Of a stretch of DNA of 64,000 nt, positions 19,732-32,350 are shown piece after piece. The DNA comes from Chamaelirium japonicum (taxonomy: Eukaryota; Streptophyta; Magnoliopsida; Liliales; Melanthiaceae), in NCBI GenBank assembly GCA_947650365.1, contig OX393550.1:48158440-48222439 (forward strand), in the 5' to 3' direction. Within the stretch, counting starts at the first letter, position 1. Each line of letters begins with the position of its first letter. Under the pieces are notes generated by a model that saw only the letters and a list, made by a program, of their open reading frames with translations, was not told the DNA's origin and did not search any database. The translations under genes and the position numbers were made by a program.

Positions 19732-21500
19732 AGTGAAAGCTAGGCAATGAAAGGCAAGCATATTCCAGTCGACGGTTCCATTATAATACAAATACTATTA
19801 TGCTGGTAATGATTTTTTTTCTTCCCTATGTAAAATTGTGCTGCTGATTTGCATGAAATTGTACTACACCCGGCTTATCTAGCTGTTGATGCCCCTACAC
19901 AAATCGGCATTTTCAATTCCTGTTTTCGGTCGCTTTGATTGTATTAGGGTAAAATGCATGCTAAATGAAAAATATACAGTAGGATTCCTTATTCCATTGG
20001 TGGTAATTATTGTACCAGGCACGTACTAGCATGCGTAGCCTGTTACAGTTCTGTTATCCCGATACGAATGTCATCCGTTGTTGAAATGGCCGTGTTTATT
20101 ATTGGTTTTTTTTTTGCTTCTAATACAATCTAAAACTAAAAATGTCATTTTTATTTACCAATAAGTATTGGGAATGTGGATCTTACCGGCACTTGTACTT
20201 GGAAATCTTAGGTAGTAGTTTAACGATTCAGTAGCTATCATAAAGGCAGTAAGAGTATACATAATACCTTCTCGGTGGGTTGGAGGATAGGAACAAAGAA
20301 TTTTCCCATGTTCATTGATGAAAATTTCAATGCCAGGTGATTTTTTCTTCTCATGCTGCCCCAGATAGAGGTAGGAATTAATGACAGTATTTATGGAAGT
20401 TCAGCTAGTTTGATAGATGCCCATTACAATAAGCTTGTCTTTTCAAAATGCCCATTTTTATGGTTTTATTTGTGATGAATCACTATCGTGCAATAATTTT
20501 ATTAAGTATTTATGTGGATTTCTTGAATGTCCCTCAAAGCAGAACAAAATTATTACTAGTGGTAGCTCGATATGTTGACAAGTTTGTCAATTGCCTACAC
20601 TTGATGAGTGGTCTTGTTAAATTCGAAAACGTGGAAGGTTGATTTAGTGGTGGTTGGAGCTTAAGAGTTTCTACTGTTGAAATCTTTTCTATGGAAAAAT
20701 CCTAGATTTATCAAATTTTATAATCGAATATGGTTAATTTAATGCACAAGGCAGGTGTGTGTCATGGAACTCAGATTCATCTCAGAAAATATAGCATCCT
20801 AAAGTTCAAAATTGACAACGCGAGGGTGTACGTTGATATATATATGTAGACATTTATCTATTTCAAATATTTATACTTTGAAATAGGAGAAAATTTTGAT
20901 CAACCTTATCTGGTGTGATTATTAGATATCTGTCTTCATTGGCTCTAGGATTAGGCCATTACTAGATTAATGCGTTTCAATGGAATTCCTTTGTCTTTTT
21001 GGCTACCTACAATAGCTATTGTTGGATGTTTATATCCATGACAATCACATCATCTAGATTACAAACTTTCAATGCTTGTGACTTGTGAGCATGCATCTAG
21101 GACAAGTGGTGTCATCATTGTGACATAGATGAGTGCAAACACCAGGACAATATGAATGTCCACCAAAGTTATTGGCAATAGCCGGAAGAAATTGTCTATA
21201 TAAACAAAGAAAGATCCTAAAGAAGTAGGTGAAGGATTTAGTAGCCTCGAGTTTGCTTTAATAACTTTTGTTATAGGACTTTCGGAGGAAATGAAGGGAG
21301 GAGGGGATCATTTGGAAACAAAACAGATGAGTGCTTCCCTAATTGAAGGTATATAAATATTGCCCATGCTTTTGTAACCTTACATCATTGGATGGACGAT
21401 TATTTTAGAGCTCTTGCAAGTCGGAAGTATAATGAAAAATGAGTAAACTCAGACTCAATGGTTTACTTTTTTAGGGATTTATTCAATTGTTCGATTAATA
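19732..21500. other. 3' UTR and AT-rich intergenic DNA
   Basis: Sequence after the LENG1-like gene. The first few hundred bases are a plausible 3' UTR. I see no gene, RNA or structured repeat in the remainder. Confidence 0.4.
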
Positions 21501-21502
21501 AA

Positions 21503-22094
21503 GTTAAAAAACTCGGTATTGGGACTCATATTGGCTGGCCAAAAACGGATTCGAATTGGTGTTAGCCGACACGCTCGGTCGAAGAAAGAGAAAAGTAACA
21601 TATATGCAAGAGCTTTGTCTTCCTAATAGCTGATGATGATCAATATGTACTATCTATGTGCATAGCAGGCATGCCACAAGCCAACAAAGATTGTTGTTTT
21701 TTGTTGCCCTTGTGGGCCAGTCCGTCCAAACCGATACAACTAGGATGTCTCGGGTTTGACTTGGTTGTATATGCTGATACGGGTAGAGTTGTATCGGTCT
21801 TGGTCGAGTCAGGACTCATACTGGTATCAATCCTTGTATCAGGCATTACTCGGTTGTATTGGTGGGTACGTTCTAAGTTATATTAGTCTCGGCCTAGTCA
21901 AGATTCATACCAGCATCGATCCCTGTAGTTGTATCAAGTCTGATGTGGCCGTCTCAACCAATACAATCCGAGTTGTGCGTGTTGGTTGAATCGGGACCTC
22001 ATACCGGTATCAATTCTTGTATCGATCGTGGTATGTAGAAAAACCGATACAAACGAGCCGATAAGTACGACTTGATATCGCCTGAGTTTTTAAC
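21503..22094. repeat. Dispersed repeat with gttaaaaactcgg ends, hAT-like
   Basis: The ends gttaaaaaactcgg and ctgagtttttaac form an inverted repeat. The interior repeats ctcataccggtatcaat and related segments several times. The target duplication is unclear (ttaataa against ttgataa). Confidence 0.45.
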
Positions 22095-22136
22095 CTTGAT
22101 AATGACAACATGATCCAACTTTCAAGAATTAAATTA

Positions 22137-22429
22137 GGGTTATTTTGGCTTTGCCCCCCAAATTTTACCTTGAATTAGACTTTACCCCCCATATTTTCAT
22201 TAATTAGACTTTACCCCCCATATTTTCATTAATTAGACTTTACCCCCAACACTAACTGTTCCGTCAGCTCACCATTTGAGAGAAAGGGTGAGCTGACGGA
22301 AAAGAAATAAAGTTTTGGGGTTTGAGCTGACGGAACAGTTAGTTTTGGGGGGTAAAGTCTAATTAATGAAAATATGGGGGTTAAAGTCTAATTCAAGCCA
22401 AAATTTGGGGGGCAAAGTCAAAATAACCC
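22137..22429. mobile_element. MULE-type MITE, fold-back (293 bp), gggttatttt family
   Basis: The left end gggttattttggctttgccc pairs with the right end gggcaaagtcaaaataaccc. The 9-bp target duplication ATTAAATTA is perfect (22128-22136 and 22430-22438). Internally there is a gagctgacgga / tccgtcagctc stem and an internal duplication of the ttaccccccatattttcatt block. It is a sister of the copy at 41816-42079. Confidence 0.95.
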
Positions 22430-22439
22430 ATTAAATTAC

Positions 22440-23595
22440 TATCTTTGTAAAGTTATTTTTTTTATATTAAGGATTTATGTGACATGAAACTTTTGTTTTG
22501 GTTGTACGAGTTTTCTTTTAAGTGTTTGATGCAAAGTTGTACTCCATAATACTTAACCAATCCTCAACGTTCAAGAACTTAGTTTGTGACCGATTTCGGT
22601 TCTTCTTCAAGTTTCAGTGTTGAAGGTTTCTACATTTTCGTGTGTGATTTCGGGTTTATAATTTTTGAAAGTAAATACTTAATATGATTATTAGAAAATA
22701 GTTACAAGGTGGAAAATGGTATAATTAAAAAAATCATATTGTTAAATAAGTTATATTTTTACGGCAATCTAAGACATATAAAGGGTAGTGAGTCTTTGGG
22801 TCGATTAACCAAGTAGCTAACTAGCGTAACTATTCAAGTATTCAACTAGCATGCATCAACTTCATGCAAATAAGAAATGAAATTAGCGATCAGTAGTTAC
22901 TTGAAATTAGTGCTAAAAAACTAGCAATATCTAAATACAAACAGTAATTAGCATAGTAATATGCAAAAATTTTATTCACTTTGGAGCTATACCTTATCAT
23001 GAACCGACGGAATCGTACCTCTAGATCCTTTACAGATGTAAAAATAGAGAGTTTACAAGTTAGTATGTGAACCCATTGTTTTAGAGAAGGCTAGACTAGA
23101 ATTGAAGGCTAGTGGCACTAGCATGAAAGAGCCTTATCAAAAGAGTTACAGTTATAGTTAGATCGTATATGTGACTGATTTTTCAATCTAAAATCTGCGG
23201 CGGATGGATATGGAGTCTAAAATGCATATACATATGTGAAATGGATCAGATATGGTTCTAAGATAATTTATGATGGGAATTGGAATCATTGGATATAGAA
23301 CATGTTTTATGATTCGGTTGATATGTCATTATTACCAAAAAAATATCATTCATATATGTCTAATTTTTTGGTAAATGCATCATCTCATACATTTTTTCCT
23401 TGCATTTTCTTTCTCGAACAAGCTACGACAATGATATGTTTTTGATTTTGAATATGTTTTTATCATTGTTGTATAAGATATTTTGAATCAAGGTTGTCAT
23501 ATCGTGTATCGTATCGTGTATCGTTTTTCCTATTTTGTGTATCGTGTATCGTAACGTATCGTGTATCGTAAGATACGGTTAAATTTATATTTTAT

Positions 23596-23647
<52 letters not shown>

Positions 23648-24092
23648 AATATAGAAAGTACATACTAGAATATTAAATATGAAAAGTCAAGTAGAAGAGT
23701 AAGACATTCCCTATAATTTCACATCAAACATAACATTGGCCTATACAAAAAATATGATGTATATATTTATATAAAAAAGAAATCATATATAAGTATTATC
23801 TATGATCTATCAATATATTGTTCTCAAAATATTCGAATGGTCAATGAAGACAAAACAAAAACTCAAAAAGTAGGAAGATCTTATTTTTCAATCTCCACCG
23901 CATCTACATCATCAATTTGATCATCAACAATAGATAATTTATCACCACTTGCTTCTTTATCTTTCTCTAATGTCTCTTGGACCTCTTATTTATTTTCATT
24001 CTCATCCTCATTGTCTTATTCAAAGTCATCCACTTCTTTCCTTTAGCCTTACTTTATGAACATAGATCCATTAGCCCTCTACTAAGAAGTAC

Positions 24093-24168
<76 letters not shown>

Positions 24169-25005
24169 TAGAAATGGAATCCTATAACTATTGAAATTAG
24201 CAAAGTTGTAGATATTTGATGTTCCAAGCTCTAGAAAAATTTTTAAAACAAATGGCATTGGAATCCGACAACTCTAGAGAAAGATTTGTAAAACACCTAT
24301 AAATTTCTAAAAAAAAATTAGTATCACTTCACTCTAAGTTAGAAAATATTCCTAAGTATTTTTTTAACGCTAAGAGACCTATATAGTCCTTTGGGAAATT
24401 AAGAGAAAAAAATTCATTTTAAAAGTTTCAAAAAAAAAAAAAAAAACAAACAAAAAAACATGTTTTTACCGTATCGGACCGTATCGTGTATCGTATCGTA
24501 TCGTATAGTGTATCGTACGATACAGGAGAAAAACGATACGTAAACCCGATACGTATCGTTTTTCTCCTGTATCGTATCGTATCGTACGATACGTATCGTG
24601 TATCGTACGATACTAACAACACTGTTTTGAATTACTTATAAAAATAGTCGACATCATTATTTAAAGTATGACGAGCAGATGTTTTGGTTGTACTGAATTA
24701 GTAGATTCAATCCTTCTTGAATTCCATTCAAATCTAAATTTGATTTTAATTCAATTCTGATTTTGGATCCGGGAAGATTCGATTGTTAAATAGATAGACC
24801 ACATATCAACGATGACAGTTTGTTTGAAATCCAATTGAGACTTGGAGTCAATTTTCCTTTATATTTGACCAAATTTGATCCAATTGCAACCATACAACGA
24901 TACTTCCTTGACCCATAACTTAGGTCTAATCATTTTTGCATCAAAATTGGCAAAAGGAAAAAAAAAATTGTGACGACAACTGTTGTTTGAATACCTAAGC
25001 ATTCG
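22440..25005. repeat. Diverged tandem segmental duplication, copy A (hAT insertion inside)
   Basis: 22470-22920 and 24625-25005 resemble 25725-26200 and 26225-26490 respectively. Shared blocks include ttaaggatttatgtgacatg against gaaggatttgtatgacacg, gcaaagttgtactccata against gtaaagttgtacttcata, agattcgattgttaaat, and catcaaaattggcaaaagg. Copy A is interrupted by the hAT element at 23489-24624, which is absent from copy B. Confidence 0.6.
23489..24624. mobile_element. hAT-type element (1136 bp) with gtatcgtatcg ends and (TA)n
   Basis: The termini are CAAGGTTGTcat and actaACAACACTG, with subterminal cgtgtatcgta/tacgatac repeats on both sides. The 8-bp duplication TTTTGAAT is perfect (23481-23488 and 24625-24632). 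Two long (TA)n tracts (about 23600-23643 and 24093-24165) lie inside. No transposase was recognised. Confidence 0.92.
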
Positions 25006-25454
25006 TCATGCTGAAAAAATTGTTGTGCATAACTTATAAGATCAGGGCTTCTATTTTTCTAAAATCTTTATTTGAGGATTTTGGGGACGAGGCTACTCCG
25101 ATGAGATGGGAGGAGGTGACAACACTATCATATTAAAATTTATAGTCAGTAGAATTATCTTTATCTTTTTTATTTAAAGTTCAGAGCCAAAGTTTTGAAT
25201 AATTACGTATTCTAAATGGACTATTGGCATAGGATGTCTAAGCGAGTTTCCAAATTAAACACCAATGCTATTCCCCTACACCCCACTTACAAAAAGATCT
25301 TGTCCAGCATCAGTCATGAAACATGCTTTGAGCAAGTGAACCTCAAAGCTCTATTAGGGCACTAGCTTCATATAAATGCATAAAGACGAGTGTAGTCACC
25401 AACATGGTGATCATACCACTCTAGAAAAAAGATAACAATATACATTTACGTAAA

Positions 25455-25690
25455 ATCTCTAACACCCCCCTCATACTCATGGTGGATCATAAACCGAGAG
25501 TTTGCTACCTAGAAACTGAAACAGAGTATCGTATGGGAATTTGGAAAAAAATTCGCAATCTGGGCATCATAGGGCACACGGGGCAGGGTGACTGGGTGAG
25601 AGAGTGTGTTGATGACAAAAGTGATTGTTGTCTCGATGTGATTCGTTTACTTGTGATAACCGGGTTGCTAGCGAATTAGATGACTATCTC
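25455..25690 (-). mobile_element. copia 3' end remnant, reverse orientation
   Basis: The segment acacccccctcatactca, then tggtggatcat-aaccgagagtttgct, matches the polypurine/3'-end junction of the reverse copia at 11296-12063. A short gttgctagcgaatta echo of the RNase H end follows. Only a scrap remains. Confidence 0.55.
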
Positions 25691-26490
25691 TAGCTAATAT
25701 AATTTTATTCGATGACTTTCTTTGTAGACTTAGTTTAATTTAAATATATGAAGGATTTGTATGACACGAATCGGTTGTTTTACTTGTATGTGTTGTTTTT
25801 AAGTATTGTCTTGTAACGTAAAGTTGTACTTCATAGTGCTTGAGCAATAGATATCCTCGAGGTTCCTGAACTTGGTTTTATGATCAGTTACGGCTCTTAA
25901 AGTTTCAGTGCTGCATGTCTCTACATTTTTGGATGTGTGTTTTTTTGTAATTTCAGTGTTAGAATCTTTAAAAAGTACATATTTAGTATAATTATTAGGA
26001 AATGCATACAAGGTAGAAAATGGTAAAATTAAATAAAACTATTTTATTATTTAAGTTTTATGACAATATAGGACATAATAGTGTAAATTTTCCCCAATTC
26101 TATTAATTAAGTATATAACTATTTTTAAATGTTCAAGTGTTCAACTATCAGGTATCCGACTACGTGCAAATAAGAAATGCAATTAGTGATAACAGGTTAG
26201 TTGAAATTTGTGGTAAATATGATACTTTCAATTGCCTCTAAAAATAGTTTACATGATTATTGAGTTAAGTATGACCAACAAATGTTTTGGTTTTTTTTTT
26301 AAATCCTTGAACTCAAATTTCAAATGTAAACGTGATTCTAATTTGATTCTGATTTGGACTGGGAAAGATTCGATTGTTAAATGGACAAAATATCAAGGAT
26401 TACATTTGTTCGAAATCCAACCGAGCCAACAATTTTGGCATCAAAATTGACAAAAGAAAAAAAGAAAGTTTGGTGACGACGAATAGTATC
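25691..26490. repeat. Tandem segmental duplication, copy B (no hAT insertion)
   Basis: Partner of 22440-25005. It lacks the 23489-24624 insertion and about 0.5 kb of copy A to its left. No coding sequence was recognised. Confidence 0.6.
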
Positions 26491-26558
26491 CATCGCGAAA
26501 AGTTAGAATAATTCAACTCGAATTACACCCATCCATTCCATCTATAGGAGTTGTTGAC

Positions 26559-27656
26559 CAAGGAACAAAAAATCGATATATTTCGCGAAATATCACGAAA
26601 TATATCGGAAAATGAAAACCCAATACGAAATACCACCTGCAATCTTGAGCATAACTAGAAATGTCAAAATATCGAGCGGTTTCGCGAAATATCGCGATAT
26701 TTCCACGAAATATTTTCATCTCCACGAAATATCGCGAGATTTTGTCGAAATTTCTTGAAAATTTCGCGAAATTTATCTGAAATGCTGTGACTGACTGGTT
26801 ATAAAAGGGGACTGGGGGGTCTGGTTCTCAGCAGCTTATTTACATATAATAACAAATACTTAATTTTTATTTTCTCCATTTATTTTAAGTTATTATATGT
26901 AAATAAGCAAATACCCCTCCATTTGATTTCAATAAAAATATCAAAAAAATCAAAAAACAAAGGAATCAAAAAGTAAACTTTCACTTTTAGTAGGAAAAAC
27001 AATTTTTATGGATTTTTATAAAATCTACATGGTGAGAAAAGTGATTAAATCAACTTCTTTTTAGCTCAAAAAATTCCTCAAGATGTAGAAGTACGAGTGC
27101 ATTTAGGAAACCATGGTCCGTCTTAGAAAATTTTGAATGTATAAAAACTTTTCTATATAAAAACTCTTTTTTTCAGACTTAGTAAAAAAACAGTGTTTCA
27201 CATTTCAACATAATTTTTGCACAATTTCAAATTTGCATAACTTTCTTGTTTTAAGTCTGCTTTCAAAATCGTTTGAAACATTATTTTAACAATCAACTAA
27301 TCTTTATTTCAAAAATATTTTTATCCAAAAAAAAGATTAAAAAACATTTAAAAAATATATATCAAAACTGAACCAAATAAGATTGTACAAAACTCACGGA
27401 CTCAATACATTGAATATATGTTATGTGAAGCTCTACACCCCTAGATAGGGTACAAATATTATTTGAGTATTCCGAAGTGTGTATCTATACTTGGTTTATG
27501 AATATTCTGAGTTTCACTAAAAAATTCCATCAAAAAATCAATATTTTCACCATTTCTACAAAATTGCAATATTTCCACACTGTCGAAATATTTCCACGAA
27601 ATATTTCCATATCCAGAAGGTCGAAATTTTCACCGAAATGGAGATTTCAAACCTTG
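26559..27656. mobile_element. Non-autonomous hAT element, twin copy 1 (1098 bp)
   Basis: The element begins CAAGGAACAAAAAATCG and ends tttcaaaCCTTG. The 8-bp duplication TTGTTGAC is perfect (26551-26558 and 27657-27664). Both ends are packed with tttcg/cgaaa motifs (cgaaatatcgcgatatttc and similar). An internal perfect inverted repeat (26835-26853 with 26889-26907) can form a hairpin. It contains no usable frame. A closely similar copy lies at 49443-50539. Confidence 0.95.
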
Positions 27657-27664
27657 TTGTTGAC

Positions 27665-28441
27665 TAAACATACGCTTAAAATATTTAACTCATCAACACC
27701 ACATAGAATCCAATTTTCAAAATCGATTGATATTTAGGCAGCAAGAATGTGCTGTCAGCAATCCAGTAGCTAGGAAACAGTATACAGTATACTAAAGGGT
27801 TTTAATGCATAGTTGATGTAGCCTAGGTCCCTGTTCTACAAATTGGGAAGGAATTGGAGGTCAATTGAGGCTTCTAAGATTCAATTGGACAGAACCTCTT
27901 TGTTCTCCCCAACATATGTACACAGTTTTTTTTTTTTATTTACAAGTTAGGGATATAAGGGAACCCTATGTACAAGTTCAATTATGAATGTGCTGGTTAA
28001 TGTAGTCATATGCAACTTCATATACGCTTCCGTTTTAGTATTTTGTACCATTGAATAATTTTTAATCTCTCTCTCTCTCTCTCTGTCTCCCTTTTCCCCC
28101 TTCACTCTTTATACCACATGAATTATAACTCTCTTCTAAACCTCTCAATGCTCTTTCAAAGCCATCCAAGCTCTTCCAAGTCCAACTTATCTGCAGGTTC
28201 TCAACTCTCTAACCTCTATCCTATATTTTCTCCAAGTATTCCACTCCCCTCTTTCCCCACCACACGCCCTTTGAGGAGATATGAGTTACACAAGTCCCTA
28301 AGAAAGGGGGAAAAATGTGGATGTGTGGTGGCATCATTTTTCTGAGAAATGTTAGGAGCAGTGGTTTGAGTGGGGGGAAAATAAAGTCTCACAAGTGAAT
28401 GCTCTATCTTCGGATACTACTGCTACTGGCAAACTTCAGTT

Positions 28442-28497
<56 letters not shown>

Positions 28498-29330
28498 AGG
28501 GAGTGGGGTTTGGTGCTGGATGTGTGATTCGAGCGAGCAGTGTCACAACCTCGCAACCGTTTGTGCATTGCACAGGATTAGTACTATTATGTACAGATAG
28601 CTGACGATGTTGAATAATTTTTTTCGTGTCATCACTCTATAACTGTAACCATCAAAACCATGTACCATCTAAGTCTTCTCGGCTCCTCTCAATCTCAAAA
28701 TTAGATGATTTGATTTTTCTGCAGGTAAGTGATCCAAGTGTGGAGGCCAAGAATGCAAAGGGGCAACCACACATGCATTTGTAGGGTTTTATACATGGGG
28801 GGTTAAAGTGATATTAGGTTAAACTACAGGGGGTCTATGTGTAATTTATGCAACATAATTTGTGGTTTCCTGCCTTTATAGCACTCTTTTATTAGTACCA
28901 TGCTTGGGTGTTGGGGAGTGGTGACTGCTGTTCGGGTCGGATCCTCCTATGTGGAACGACATCCAAAACCAATTTGAACTAATATGTTCATGAGCCCACA
29001 AGCATATAATGGATCTGCATCAATATCCAAGCTCAATCAGATGTAGGTCCATTATCTGATGCTTCTGCTTGAGTTTTGTGGGTCAATGCAAGATGTGAGG
29101 ATCCAAATTCTACCCGCCTTTAGTTTACATGGAAGGAAAATACCATTTAGCCCGAATGGTTAGCCCGATTGACGTGTACTGATCGCAGTCGTCCGTTGCA
29201 CCCAGCTCCAACCAGTGAATAGGATTCAACCTGGACCGGTAGGCAAAGTGATGCTGAGATCGGATGCCATGTCAATCGGGCTGAACATTCAGAACAAACG
29301 CTTAGGGCTGAATAACACTTCTCTACATGA
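27665..29330. other. Intergenic DNA with CT/AC microsatellites
   Basis: No gene was recognised. A CT run lies at 28067-28085, and (TC)n then (AC)n at about 28443-28494. The rest is unstructured AT-rich sequence. Confidence 0.5.
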
Positions 29331-29339
29331 AAAGTTCAT

Positions 29340-29790
29340 TATTAGTGCATGTCTGTGCCTATCAGCACTATAACGGGTCACCTTCGGCGGCAACACATCT
29401 GTCGGCACTGTAGTGGGCCGTTTTCGGCGGAAACACATCTAAACGCCTTCGGTAACAAAATACTTTCGATGACAACACTAGCATTTATAGGGACATCCAA
29501 AATTTCAGCAGATGGTCTTATAACCGTTGATGCGAACAACGATCACGGAATGAACGGTCAGATTTAGTGCAGTTTGAATGGATCGGGATTTTAAGAATTT
29601 AGTGCAGTTTAAGTGGGTCGGGATTTGAAACCATGGGGAGGGAGTTGGTTAACGGAGAAATAGAGATCGTGCGTTGATTTTTGAACGAATGGTTAGATCT
29701 ATTCGGTTCATTTTTGTCCAGTCAGTTTGTCCTAGTCGGCTTCCGTTTTGTGTAGTCAATACAAAACAGACGTGCCATGTTATATAGACT
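29340..29790 (+). repeat. Dispersed repeat, copy 1 (partner 38915-39490)
   Basis: It shares gtgcatg, cagcact, cttcggcggcaacacat, acaacact, atagggaca, gttgatgcgaacaa and ggatcacggaatgaac with 38915-39490 in the same order and orientation. Later parts share tagtgcagttt and tgttagatctattcggttca. The class is unknown. Confidence 0.7.
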
Positions 29791-30397
29791 AACAATGGAC
29801 TTTGAACATTGTGTGGGCTGTAAAATGTCTCGTGTCAGCTATCCTTGCTGATCCGATAAATGATTGGATCTGGTTTCTAGGATCCGTACCCGAATATTGA
29901 TTGGGTGATAAAAACCTCCATTGTCACCCTTGGTCACCACACTCGGAAGCTCTGCTCCGCCAAGGGACTCTTGGCCTTGTGGTACTTCCTCTCTCCCATG
30001 CTCGGGAGGTTCCCTGTTGACCCTGGTATGGACACCGTAGAGCGAATTTTTCCTCATGGCTGTTGTGTCTTGTTTGGACGAGCAAATCGTAACCGATGAA
30101 GTCATGTTCACAGGATTAGATTCTTGAACCACACTAGACATCTGATTCAGCCAAACAAAACCCACTTACAACCCACAAGCTTCAAATACCCGCAGCAACA
30201 TATTCGGGGTTGGTGTTCGTCAAGTACTCTTTGTCCGACGCTGAAGGACTACGCGATGAGCCGTTGCCGGACCCGCCGACGAACCGGCAACTTGACCCCG
30301 TTCACCGCAACACCCAAAGCTATACAAAACTGTACAAGACCCAATCTTTCATCATAAATCAATAGCAATATAACATTCCATGATCCATGCCAGCTTT

Positions 30398-30400
<3 letters not shown>

Positions 30401-30428
<28 letters not shown>
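30401..30428. repeat. (GA)n microsatellite
   Basis: A simple GA run. It creates a false Arg/Glu frame. Confidence 0.9.
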
Positions 30429-30431
<3 letters not shown>

Positions 30432-30509
30432 GTAGTGAAGACACTGCATTTTGGTCGGGAAATATTCGGAAAGGGAACTCACTTTGGATTATGACTTCCT
30501 CATGCCTAG

Positions 30510-31281
30510 TAGGGGTGTTCATGGTTCAGTTTTTTGATAAATTTGAAACCGAATCGGAGTTGATCGGTTTTTTAGAAAATGGAACCGAACCAAACCATTC
30601 ATTGGTAAAAACCGAACCAAACCAAACTGGAAAAGTTCGGTTTGGTTCGGTTCGGTTCTGTAGGTCTTCAAATCGCTCAATAGCTTCAAAGATCGCCTCA
30701 TCGACTCTTTCCAAATACTTGATTGACAAAAATAATAAGATTGAATTAGCAATAAACATCCAACCAAATGTTTTTGAATTGGCAATGAGGCGTGAATGGC
30801 TAAGCAGCTAATTGGTTCATATTTCACTTTTAAGTCTTTAACTTTGGGTGCTACTATTTACCCCCATAATTACTAGCAACACCCTTAACTTTTCTCTTTG
30901 AGATATTTCATAAGATGACACTTGGGAGTGCTAGTAATTAAACTAATTATGTGGGTGCAAATAGCAACACCCTTCACTTTTTAGTTTTATCATACGGTTG
31001 AACACTTGAAAGTCCTAAATGCACCGAATGACGATGATTGGGGTCATCACCATGCAATGTACAAAATTAGTGAGACTGTATAGTACCAACTGAGGGTATA
31101 CTACCAATGGTTCGGGTTAAAAAACTCACAACCCGGAACCGAACCGATCTTAACGGTTTTTATATTTTTGAAACCGAACCGAACTGAACCGAATGGTAAA
31201 AAATACCCAATCCAAACCGAACCAAATAGACCGGTTTGGTTCGGTTTGGCGGGTCAACCGGAACCGATGAACACCCCTAAA
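30510..31281. mobile_element. Non-autonomous hAT element (TAGGGGTGTTCAT ends) with nested MITE
   Basis: The termini are TAGGGGTGTTCATGG and ccgATGAACACCCCTA. The flanks atgcctag (30502-30509) and atgccgag (31282-31289) match at 7 of 8. Subterminal ggttcggtt/aaccgaacc repeats are dense. A 127-bp element (30846-30972) is inserted inside. Confidence 0.85.
30846..30972. mobile_element. 127-bp MITE nested in the hAT element
   Basis: The end gggtgctactatttaccccc pairs with gtgggtgcaaatagcaacaccc. The flanking 8-mers ttaacttt and ttcacttt match at 7 of 8, which suggests a hAT-type MITE. Confidence 0.75.
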
Positions 31282-31557
31282 ATGCCGAGTACGCCGAACG
31301 GAGTGGAGTCTGTTTCGATCGGCACTCTATTTATAGTGCATAGAGCCATCCAGCTTTCCATCCTAATCGGGGAAATCCTGACGTGGCACGTGATCAGACC
31401 GTTCGTTTGCCTGCCGAGTACGATTCACCGGTGGGGGGCTGGGTACGGCGGGAATGTGGGCGAATTCCTTGTTAAGAGGATCTTCGGTAGGGAGGCCTTA
31501 AAGAGGTTGGTTAAAAGTTTAGTATAATATTTAATTTGGCAATCCAGAAGAATAGAA

Positions 31558-31630
31558 GGGGATGTAGCTCAGATGGTAGAGCGCTCGCTTAGCATGCGAG
31601 AGGTACGGGGATCGATACCCCGCATCTCCA
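31558..31630 (+). tRNA. tRNA-Ala (AGC)
   Basis: A 73-nt cloverleaf without an intron. The acceptor stem GGGGATG pairs with CATCTCC and includes the G3:U70 wobble that identifies alanine tRNAs; the discriminator base is A. The D arm is GCTCAGATGGTAGAGC. The anticodon stem-loop reads CTCGC-TTAGCAT-GCGAG with anticodon AGC. The T arm is CGGGG-ATCGATA-CCCCG. A T-rich stretch (ttttatttt) 10 bp downstream can serve as the Pol III terminator. It is intact and likely functional. Confidence 0.97.
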
Positions 31631-31684
31631 AGACTGATTTTATTTTAATATTATTATTTTTTTGCAGAAATTTGTTCTGTTTAT

Positions 31685-32350
31685 TTAGGGGTAAACTCTT
31701 ATTGATATCATTTTAGGGAGGGTAAGTCTGATTGGCTTATTAATACAGGGGGTAACTCAAAACGACCCAAAGTCTAAATGCCACAACTAAGTCCTTGATC
31801 TTATTCATATTATTACCAAGACATAGGAGGAGAATAAATTTAATTTTTGAAAAGTAGGAATAAGGAATCTAAGTAATCACAATTAGGGATGGGACTTGAT
31901 CTGGACGAATCCGAGCAACCCGATCAAATTCTGAATTTGAACGATCACTGCACGGCTACACCCACTGGACAATTAAGATTGACCTAATGTAGGCAACACG
32001 AGTTACCCGATTTCTGATTCCCATGACATGTAGCAAGCTGGGATTTCTGGATGTTTATTAGAGAATGTATTTAATGATAGTTTTACGTTTGCTTGAGTTA
32101 TGTCCGGCCAATCCGACCAACCTGACAAGATTGACCGAATCCAAGCACCCCGAGAAACCTGATAAACTTTCATGGTCCAAACAAGGGCAGACCCTCTACG
32201 AATTCATCGGGCAACTCAAGGAAAGACAATGTAATTTAATTCAAATATGGTTAGACCTCCAAACCCAACCATGTCCAACTCATATCGCAATTCTTCATCC
32301 CCTCTCGAAAGAGGGAGTCAGCCACCATTTCTTCTCTCAGGCATATTGAG
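31685..32350. repeat. Fragments of MULE-type and hAT-type repeats
   Basis: 31690-31780 has ggggtaaactc...gggggtaactcaaaacgaccc, similar to the gggttatttt fold-back ends. From 31884 tagggatgggacttgatctgg, and around 32100-32200 cggccaatccgaccaacctgac, recall the TAGGGGTGGGACTTGG hAT family. No target duplications were found. Confidence 0.4.

Noticed and set aside
23977-24171. Frames ending in alternating Tyr-Ile
   Set aside because: Translation of (TA)n microsatellite. The same applies to several frames between 59182 and 60360.
29839-30165. 108-codon minus-strand frame
   Set aside because: Composition is unremarkable but I recognise no family, and it lies in repeat-like DNA; not enough to call a gene.
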